From NCBI GenBank assembly GCA_965371225.1, contig CBDUXP010000093.1, forward strand, positions 1 through 11,503: a stretch of DNA of 11,503 nt, read 5' to 3'. Origin of the DNA: CBDUXP01 sp965371225 [NCBI: uncultured bacterium]. GTDB taxonomy: Bacteria; Abyssobacteria; SURF-5; CBDUXP01. The position numbers were made by a program, and so were the translations under genes. Shown piece after piece: positions 6,552 through 11,503 of this stretch. The number at the start of each line of letters is the position of its first letter. Position 1 is the first letter of the stretch. The notes beneath the pieces were generated by a model. It did no database searches, had not been told where the DNA came from, and saw only the letters and a list, made by a program, of their open reading frames with translations.

Positions 6552-6560
6552 ATGATACCA
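6552..6560 (-). promoter_or_regulatory. extended -10 promoter of the PAS-HisKA gene
   Basis: The - strand reads TGGTATCAT (6560-6552), a TGn extended -10 with TATCAT matching 5 of 6. Transcription would start near 6545, giving a leader of only about 8 nt before the ATG at 6536. No -35 of note is visible, as is allowed for extended -10 promoters. Confidence 0.5.
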
Positions 6561-6629
6561 GCGTCGACGGTCCCCGCGGCACAACCCAGCGAGCCCGCTG
6601 CGCGGCAGACCGTGGCCGCCGGCCAGCGA

Positions 6630-6658
6630 TTGACACCACCTAGTGAGCCTCCTAGCAT
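6630..6658 (+). promoter_or_regulatory. sigma-70 promoter of the membrane-protein/glycosyltransferase operon
   Basis: A perfect -35 TTGACA (6630-6635), a 17-bp spacer, and TAGCAT (6653-6658; 4 of 6). Transcription would start near 6665, about 21 nt before the TTG start at 6686. It is back to back with the promoter of the PAS-HisKA gene, so the two units share a divergent control region of about 150 bp. Confidence 0.65.
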
Positions 6659-6685
6659 GACGGCACGCTTCAGGCGCGCCGCACT

Positions 6686-7078
6686 TTGAGCCACCCCACG
6701 CCCTATCGTCGCCTGTTTCTCTTCAGCGCCTGGGCGCACCTCCTTACCGGGACGCTCGGCTTGATCGTCTTGCCGGCGGCGTTCCGGTCCCTCGGCATCC
6801 CGCGCCCGGCAGTGCCCTTCTTCTGGCAGTTGACCGCGGCGCTGGCCGCGTGCTTCGGGCTCGCCGGTTTCTGGATCGCCGCGAACCCGCTCCGGAACCG
6901 GGACCTGATCCAGCTCTGGCTCTGCGCGAAAGCCGCCGCGGCGGTCCTGGCCCTGTGGAATCTCCGACTGCACAACCTCCGGCCCGCGGCCGGGGTCTTT
7001 GTGGTGGTGGAGGCGGCGTGGGTCGTCCTCTTCACGTCCGTGCTGGTGCGGCTCGGCACCCCGGACGATTCCTCGTGA
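6686..7078 (+). CDS. small four-helix membrane protein
   Basis: A 130-aa integral membrane protein with four predicted helices at about 10-31, 46-66, 74-93 and 101-123. The central part (FFWQLTAALAACFGLAGFWI 45-64, AANP 65-68, then LWLCAKAAAAV 77-87) resembles, from memory, a family of small inner-membrane proteins with a W-Q...G...AA.DP...GL.GK pattern and no known activity. No catalytic residues stand out and no signal peptide is present. The start is TTG with only weak ribosome-binding potential (AGG about 12 nt upstream), but it is the first start after the promoter at 6630-6658. A 10-codon ATG frame at 6657 would begin before the predicted transcription start and so is unlikely to be used. 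The TGA overlaps the GTG of the next gene (GTGA, 7075-7078), so the two are translationally coupled and probably work in the same envelope process, perhaps with this protein as helper. Function unknown. Confidence 0.75.
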   Translation: MSHPTPYRRLFLFSAWAHLLTGTLGLIVLPAAFRSLGIPRPAVPFFWQLTAALAACFGLAGFWIAANPLRNRDLIQLWLCAKAAAAVLALWNLRLHNLRPAAGVFVVVEAAWVVLFTSVLVRLGTPDDSS

Positions 7079-8808
7079 GCGCCGAGGCTCAGCCGCACTC
7101 GTCGCCTGACCTATACCGGATCGCGTTGGTCGGATGGGGAGTTGCGGGCGCGGTCTGGGTGGTCTGGTGGGGCCGGTTCGGGCTGGGCATGACGGCGGAC
7201 ACGATGGACTACCTGGGCATCGGCCGCCGGGTCTTCCAATTGCCTCCGGACGTGTTCCAGTGGCCGCCGGCGTTCTGGCTGAGCTTGCAGGCGGCGCGCG
7301 CTACCGGCCTGGCCGCGTGGCCCGCGGCGTTGACGGTCCTGTTGCTCTCCCGGGCGTTGTTGGCGGCCGGCGCCTATCGCCTGGGGTGCCGGCTGGCCGG
7401 ACGGGTGGCCGGCCACGGGCTGGCGGCGTTCACCTTCGTGTGGGTGCCGCTCACGTATGCGGGCCTGTACTGCCTGAGCGAAACCCTGTTCCTCGCCGCG
7501 CTGGTGTGGTGGCTCGGGTCGGCGCACGGGGTGCGTCCCGGGGCCCCCGACCTCCCGCAGCGCGTATGGCAGACCACCGCGTGGGCCACGCTGCTGGTGA
7601 GCACGCGGTTCATCGGCTTACCCCTGGTCGCCGTGGAGTGGGCGTTTGGGACGCTCGTGCTGCGAAGGGCGGGGGTGCGGGGCTGGCGGCGCACCGCGGC
7701 CGGCACCGCGGCCTGCATCGTCGGCCCCGCGCTGCTGTGGGCGGGGCTGGGCCAGGTGCTGGCGGGCGGCGCGGTGGGACAGCGGTATCCCAGCCGGAAT
7801 CCCTTGGGGGTGCACGTGTCGCTGCTGGGCACCGGCTGGTGGGACCCCATCCTGCGCGGCCGGTATGGGGACGTGTTTTGGGGTGACCAGGGGGGATTCA
7901 GCGCGCCGCCCCAGTGGACGCAGGCCATCTTCTTTCTCGCCGTGGTGGCCCTGGGCTGGATCGCCGTGCAGCGGCGCACGGGGGGCGCGCCCCAGTGGCG
8001 GCTGCGGTTGGGCTGCGGGGTGGCCGCGTATGTGGTGGCGCTCGTGGCGGTGAGCACGCGCGTGTGGCTCGACCCCATCGGTCCCCGTTTCATGTTGCCG
8101 GTCGTGTTCCTGGCCCTGGCGGCGGCATGCCATCCCCTGCGGCACCTCCTGCGGGGGGCCTACCTGACGCAGGGCCTGCTGCTGCTCATCGGGGCCTGGG
8201 TCGTGGATTGCCTGCTGGCCGGGAGCGTCTCGCCCCGGTTCGGGGCACCGGTGTTGGCCGTGCTGGGAGGCGGCGGTGCCGGACTCTGCCTGCTAGCCGC
8301 CTACCTGGATCCGCGTCCTCCGCGGACGCTGCGCAACGTCCGGCCGCCGCTCGCCGTGTTGCTGGTCTGCCTGCTCGGCACGCAGGGCCTGTGGTCGCGG
8401 CAACTTCTGGGCCGGGTGGCCGCGGGACGCCTGCCCTCCATTCAGCATCCCGGGTGGCGCAACGAGCCGGGGGTGCGAGACGCGCTTGCCGCGATCGCGC
8501 CGGGCGACACGGTCTACACCCACACCGGCGAAGCGGTGCGCGCGGTGCTCGACGACCGCCGGGATATCACCATCGAACCCTTCTGCTTCCGCCGCCTGGA
8601 TCCAAACTGCGATGTGAGTCTGGCGGAATACGTGGCCGCCCTGGACGGCCGCGCGCGGACCGCCACGGAGTGGATCGTGCTCTGCGATCGGGTCTCGCTG
8701 CCCTACCTGTTTGCGGACGAGCTTCACGCGCTGGCACTCAAGCGGCCGCACGTGGAAATCCGGAAGGCCGGGTCGGTGTCGGCCTACGGATGGCCCCCGG
8801 CACCGTAG
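7075..8808 (+). CDS. GT-C fold membrane glycosyltransferase-like protein
   Basis: A 577-aa polytopic inner-membrane protein with roughly ten or more hydrophobic helices, resembling polyprenyl-phosphate-sugar dependent GT-C enzymes (ArnT/PMT/GT39-like). After helix 1 (about 14-34), the first periplasmic loop carries TADTMDYLGIGR (40-51); D42 or D45 is the likely catalytic-base position of GT-C enzymes. Other family-like spots are YCLSETLFLA (132-141), STRFIGLPL (176-184) and PRFMLPVVFLA (337-347). The last 130 residues (about 450-577) are a soluble, probably periplasmic domain with VRDALAAIAPGDTVYTHTGE (467-486). The enzyme would transfer a sugar from a lipid carrier to a lipid or protein; donor and acceptor cannot be read from sequence. 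The frame is open back to 6850, but that part overlaps the upstream gene and is arginine/proline-rich shadow. GTG 7075 overlaps the preceding TGA and is the natural start. A terminator follows at 8879. Assignment to GT-C is likely; substrate unknown. Confidence 0.8.
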   Translation: MSAEAQPHSSPDLYRIALVGWGVAGAVWVVWWGRFGLGMTADTMDYLGIGRRVFQLPPDVFQWPPAFWLSLQAARATGLAAWPAALTVLLLSRALLAAGAYRLGCRLAGRVAGHGLAAFTFVWVPLTYAGLYCLSETLFLAALVWWLGSAHGVRPGAPDLPQRVWQTTAWATLLVSTRFIGLPLVAVEWAFGTLVLRRAGVRGWRRTAAGTAACIVGPALLWAGLGQVLAGGAVGQRYPSRNPLGVHVSLLGTGWWDPILRGRYGDVFWGDQGGFSAPPQWTQAIFFLAVVALGWIAVQRRTGGAPQWRLRLGCGVAAYVVALVAVSTRVWLDPIGPRFMLPVVFLALAAACHPLRHLLRGAYLTQGLLLLIGAWVVDCLLAGSVSPRFGAPVLAVLGGGGAGLCLLAAYLDPRPPRTLRNVRPPLAVLLVCLLGTQGLWSRQLLGRVAAGRLPSIQHPGWRNEPGVRDALAAIAPGDTVYTHTGEAVRAVLDDRRDITIEPFCFRRLDPNCDVSLAEYVAALDGRARTATEWIVLCDRVSLPYLFADELHALALKRPHVEIRKAGSVSAYGWPPAP

Positions 8809-8878
8809 ACGCGCTCCCCGGATCTGCCCCGACTTTCCCGGCTGGCTCGACCACGCCCGCCCCGAATGGCACCCGATT

Positions 8879-8898
8879 CCCGCGACGGCGGGGCTTTT
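8879..8898 (+). terminator. intrinsic terminator after the glycosyltransferase gene
   Basis: CCCGC (8879-8883) and GCGGG (8888-8892) form a short all-GC stem with a 4-nt loop, followed by GCTTTTCT. It lies 70 nt after the TAG at 8806-8808. The stem is short, so efficiency is uncertain, but position and T-run fit. Confidence 0.5.
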
Positions 8899-8927
8899 CT
8901 GGTGGTACCTATTTAGCTATGAATGAC

Positions 8928-8937
8928 GTTTGCAAAC
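8928..8937. promoter_or_regulatory. palindrome GTTTGCAAAC, possible operator
   Basis: A perfect 10-bp palindrome in the AT-richest part of the 294-bp gap before the acyl-CoA dehydrogenase gene. It overlaps the -35 of a candidate promoter (8930-8958), where a repressor of fatty-acid genes could act. No regulator is encoded nearby, and a 10-bp palindrome alone is weak evidence. Confidence 0.35.
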
Positions 8938-8958
8938 AGGCGGGGATGGGAATAAGGT
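8930..8958 (+). promoter_or_regulatory. candidate promoter for the acyl-CoA dehydrogenase gene
   Basis: TTGCAA (8930-8935; 4 of 6), a 17-bp spacer, and TAAGGT (8953-8958; only T, A and final T match). The start would be near 8965, leaving a leader of about 138 nt. The match is modest. The remainder of the gap (8959-9102) holds a GCACCG/CGGTGC inverted repeat (9061-9084) just before the ribosome binding site and nothing else I can name. Confidence 0.35.
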
Positions 8959-9102
8959 ACTAGGTGAACGCCGTTTACAGGCTACCGATAGATAGGGTAC
9001 GGGCTGCGCGTCGAGCAGTGGGGATCGCGCCGCCGGAGCGGGAATTCGGAGCCTGTTGCTGCACCGAGCACACCGTCGCGGTGCGGATTGTGGAGTCGAG
9101 CC

Positions 9103-10917
9103 ATGTCGAACCATTTCTACATCAACCAGCGCGACATCGAATTCGTGCTCTTCGAGCAGCTCAAGGTCCAGGACCTGGATCACGAGCGATTCGCGGACTT
9201 CGGTCGCGACGACTACGACATGGTGATCGCGGAAGGCATCAAGTTCGCGCGCGAGGTGCTCGGGCCGCTCAATCAAGACGCGGACCGCATCGGCTGCACG
9301 TTTGACAACGGCGAGGTCACCATGCCCCCCGGCAGTAAAGGGGCGTTCAAGCTGGCGGGAGAAAACGGCTGGATCAGCGCGGCCATGAGCACCGAGTATG
9401 GGGGCATGGGCCTGCCACTGGCCATCGGGGCGGCGCTTAACGAAGTGCTCCTCGCCGGCTGTACCAGCGTGGCGCTCTCCATGGAGTTGAGTGCCGGCGT
9501 CGGCCATCTCATCGACGCCTTCGGCACCGACGAGCAGAAGGCCCGCTACGTCGAGAGGCTCTACACCGGGCAGTGGACCGGGTGCATGGACCTGACCGAA
9601 CCGGGCGCCGGCAGCTTCCTGGCCGACCTTCGCACCACCGCGACGCCGGTGGAGGGTGAGGACTATTACCACATCGATGGCGTCAAGTGTTTCATCACGA
9701 GCGGAGAACAAGATCTGACCGACAACGTCATCCACGCCGTGCTCGCGCGCATGCCCGGCGGCCCGCCCGGCACCAAGGGGCTTGGCCTGTTTATCGTGCC
9801 GAAGGTGCTGGTGAATGGCGATGGTTCCCTCGGCGCGCGCAACGATCTCATGTGCGGCGGCATCGAACACAAGATGGGGATTCACGGGTCGCCCACGTGC
9901 ACCATCAACTTTGGAGAGCACGGCACGTGCCGGGGCTGGTTGGTGGGCGAGGAGCCGTTCCTCGGGATGCGCATGATGTTCCAGTTGATGAACGAGTCGC
10001 GGGTCGTGACCGGTATGCAGGGCGTCGCCTTGGCCGGCGTCGCGTATGAGAACGCGGTGCGGTACGCGCAGGAGCGCGTGCAAGGCGTGGACATCGTTAA
10101 CTTCAAGAACCCGGAGGCGCCCCGCGTCACCATCATCCACCACCCCGACGTCCGCCGCATGCTCTTGAACCAGAAGAGCCACGTGGAAGGGATGCGGGCC
10201 ATGGCTTACATGGGCGCGCACCTGGCCGACCAGGCTCGGACGGCGGCGACGGAAGAGGAGGCGCGCCGCTACGAGAACCGCTTCAGCTTGATGACGCCGC
10301 TCATCAAAGCGTACTGCTCGGATAAGGGGTACGAGATGACGGCCGAAGCGATCCAGGTTTTCGGCGGCTACGGCTACTGCGGCGAATATCCCGTCGAGCA
10401 GTACAACCGGGACGTGAAGATCGCGTCGCTCTACGAGGGCACCAACTTCATCCAGAGCGCGGACCTGGTGGGGCGCAAGCTCAACATGGAGGGTGGGGCC
10501 GTCTACCAGGAACTGCTCGCGGAGATCGACGCCTTCATCGATGCGCACGAGAGCACCGAGGAATTGCGCAGCATTTTCGAGTGCCTGCGCGAGGCGAAGG
10601 CGGCGCTGCTGGAGGCCACCATGGAGCTGATGAATGCGTCCATGACCGGCGATCTGGCCTTCCCCATGAGCGTCTCCACCCGCTTCCTCCACCTGTTCAG
10701 CGAGGTCGTGATCGGCTGGCTGCTCGCGGAGCAGGCGGTAATCGCCCACACCCACCTGCAGAACGGCGTGAGCGACGCCGACAAGGCGTTCTATGCGGGC
10801 AAGGTGATCGGCGCGCGGTATTTCGCGCTCAACGTGCTGCCCGGCGCGCGAATGAAGGCGGCCGTCATCAAGAACGGCGACCGCAGCTGCCTGGAGATGC
10901 CCGAAGCCGCGTTCTAA
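9103..10917 (+). CDS. acyl-CoA dehydrogenase, long (about 600 aa) type
   Basis: A 604-aa FAD enzyme of the acyl-CoA dehydrogenase superfamily, introducing the alpha-beta double bond of an acyl-CoA and passing electrons to electron-transfer flavoprotein. Order: an N-terminal extension typical of the long subgroup (1-40), a helical N-domain, the beta domain with LTEPGAGSF (164-172), IDGVKCFITSGEQD (191-204) and GLGLFIVPK (226-234), then the C-terminal helical domain with QVFGGYGYCGEYPVEQYNRD (418-437) and SLYEGTN (442-448), whose E445 is the expected catalytic base. A further C-terminal helical part (about 465-604) matches the extra domain of FadE5- and DmdC-like enzymes. In the family signature TEPxAGSD the Asp is Phe172. 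Substrate cannot be told. ATG 9103 has GGAG (9092-9095) 7 nt upstream; an in-frame TTG at 9088 is less likely. It is a single-gene unit converging with the response regulator 33 bp beyond its stop. Confidence 0.95.
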   Translation: MSNHFYINQRDIEFVLFEQLKVQDLDHERFADFGRDDYDMVIAEGIKFAREVLGPLNQDADRIGCTFDNGEVTMPPGSKGAFKLAGENGWISAAMSTEYGGMGLPLAIGAALNEVLLAGCTSVALSMELSAGVGHLIDAFGTDEQKARYVERLYTGQWTGCMDLTEPGAGSFLADLRTTATPVEGEDYYHIDGVKCFITSGEQDLTDNVIHAVLARMPGGPPGTKGLGLFIVPKVLVNGDGSLGARNDLMCGGIEHKMGIHGSPTCTINFGEHGTCRGWLVGEEPFLGMRMMFQLMNESRVVTGMQGVALAGVAYENAVRYAQERVQGVDIVNFKNPEAPRVTIIHHPDVRRMLLNQKSHVEGMRAMAYMGAHLADQARTAATEEEARRYENRFSLMTPLIKAYCSDKGYEMTAEAIQVFGGYGYCGEYPVEQYNRDVKIASLYEGTNFIQSADLVGRKLNMEGGAVYQELLAEIDAFIDAHESTEELRSIFECLREAKAALLEATMELMNASMTGDLAFPMSVSTRFLHLFSEVVIGWLLAEQAVIAHTHLQNGVSDADKAFYAGKVIGARYFALNVLPGARMKAAVIKNGDRSCLEMPEAAF

Positions 10918-10950
10918 CGCGCGCCCCGCACGCGGCCGCCCCGCGCCGTC

Positions 10951-11322
10951 CTAGTCCGCGCCGTTCAGGTCCAGCGCCTGATTCACGGCCGCCAGCACCT
11001 CGTCCCGCGTAAACGGCTTGACCAGCGTCGTGACGGCGCCGAAGTCCCGGGCGAAGTCGAGAAAATTGCGCGGCATCACGCCGGTCATGGCGATCACCGG
11101 AAGGTCCGGGTTCTGCTCGCGCAAATCCGCGATGGTCTCCAACCCTTCCTTCTCCGGCATCACCAGGTCGGTAATCACCAGGTCCGGTTGCACCACGTCA
11201 TAGACGCGCAACCCTTCCACCCCGTCTCCCGCCTCGGCCGTCTCGTGCCCCGCCGAATGCAGCAGCCGCACCAGCACGCGCCGGACGAGGGGCTCATCGT
11301 CAATCACGAGAATCGTACTCAC
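10951..11322 (-). CDS. single-domain CheY-like response regulator
   Basis: A 123-aa receiver domain without an output domain. It should accept a phosphoryl group from a histidine kinase and act by protein contact, as CheY, Spo0F or DivK do. All key residues are present: acidic pair D8-D9 in ILVIDDE (4-10), phosphoacceptor D52 in LVITDLVMP (48-56), T80 in IAMTG (77-81) and K102 in LVKPF (100-104). Length is exactly one receiver domain. The GTG start at 11322 puts the first beta strand directly at the N-terminus and has GAGG 6 nt upstream; the frame extends to 11412 but adds only Arg/Pro-rich sequence. Another - strand frame from beyond the window overlaps its start by 23 bp, so it may be the last gene of an operon whose upstream member could be its kinase. 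No DNA-binding part, so target unknown. Confidence 0.93.
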   Translation of the reverse strand: MSTILVIDDEPLVRRVLVRLLHSAGHETAEAGDGVEGLRVYDVVQPDLVITDLVMPEKEGLETIADLREQNPDLPVIAMTGVMPRNFLDFARDFGAVTTLVKPFTRDEVLAAVNQALDLNGAD

Positions 11323-11503
11323 GGGATGCCTCGTTGCTCGGCTGCGGACACAGCTGGCGGGCCGGGCCGGACCCGCCCGTCCCGGCAATACGACCCTGAC
11401 CGTCGTCGTCACGAACCAGCGCCTCGCCGAGCGCGATCAGCGTCAGCTCGCCCGTCAGGTCCACAGCTCGATGGCCCGAGCCATCCAGCCCTTTCACTCG
11501 CTC
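11300..11503 (-). CDS. possible C-terminal end of an upstream gene, cut by the window edge
   Basis: A - strand frame is open from the right edge to a TGA at 11300-11302, giving at least 67 residues (including HRAVDLTGELTLIALGEALV), and overlaps the response regulator start by 23 bp. A second - strand frame is open only to a TGA at 11409-11411. The first looks more protein-like at its beginning, but its last third is Gly/Pro/Ser-rich and unconvincing. Neither resembles the usual end of a histidine kinase ATPase domain. This is an unresolved fragment. Confidence 0.25.
   Translation of the reverse strand, partial: ERVKGLDGSGHRAVDLTGELTLIALGEALVRDDDGQGRIAGTGGSGPARQLCPQPSNEASREYDSRD

Noticed and set aside
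6850-7074. N-terminal extension of the glycosyltransferase frame back to 6850
   Set aside because: It overlaps the four-helix membrane protein gene in another frame, is Arg/Gly/Pro-rich, and the GTG at 7075 with a stop-start overlap is the natural start.
8905-8960. GTACCT/AGGTAC inverted repeat (about 8905-8910 and 8955-8960) considered as a transposon end or attachment site
   Set aside because: Only 6 bp match, there is no direct duplication around it and no transposase or integrase in the window.
8917-10755. A 612-codon - strand frame opposite the acyl-CoA dehydrogenase
   Set aside because: It mirrors a clear acyl-CoA dehydrogenase; its His/Val/Gly/Asp-rich translation has no family features.

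Overview
This is a GC-rich bacterial window (roughly two thirds G+C by eye). It holds nine well-supported protein genes on both strands and one possible gene fragment at the right edge. I found no rRNA, tRNA, CRISPR array, insertion sequence, phage or plasmid gene. The content is mostly chromosomal housekeeping: a B12-dependent ribonucleotide reductase, an RNase HI-like nuclease, an acyl-CoA dehydrogenase, two-component signalling fragments and a GT-C type membrane glycosyltransferase. GTG and TTG starts, two genes with very short or absent leaders, and the class II reductase fit a high-GC, probably free-living bacterium such as a soil or sediment lineage (Gemmatimonadota, Deinococcota or Myxococcota-like). 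I cannot assign a phylum from sequence alone.

Left part (1-1594): an unrecognised membrane-anchored protein on the + strand (38-781) converges on a small - strand gene (998-1594). Two hairpins and a run of ten G lie between them. The small protein looks like a trypsin/HtrA-fold peptidase that has lost its active-site serine.

Centre (1810-5631): nrdJ (- strand, 942 aa) supplies deoxyribonucleotides using adenosylcobalamin. Its upstream region carries a good sigma-70 promoter (TTGACC-17-TATCCT) with two NrdR-box-like 16-mers 31 bp apart. One box fills most of the promoter spacer and the other lies just upstream of the -35. A GC-rich leader of about 278 nt separates this promoter from the start codon. 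Divergently, an RNase HI-family gene begins 7 nt after a TATACT box and is probably leaderless.

Right of centre (5634-8808): a PAS + HisKA protein without an ATP-binding kinase domain (- strand) converges with the RNase H gene across only 2 bp. It diverges from a two-gene operon, a four-helix membrane protein overlapping (GTGA) a glycosyltransferase-like membrane protein, driven by a TTGACA-17-TAGCAT promoter.

Right end (8809-11503): after a terminator and a candidate operator-promoter region comes a 604-aa acyl-CoA dehydrogenase (+). It converges with a single-domain CheY-like response regulator (-), upstream of which another - strand reading frame enters from outside the window. The most distinctive signals are the NrdR/promoter arrangement at nrdJ, the apparent pseudo-protease, and the histidine phosphotransfer protein that lacks its own kinase domain.
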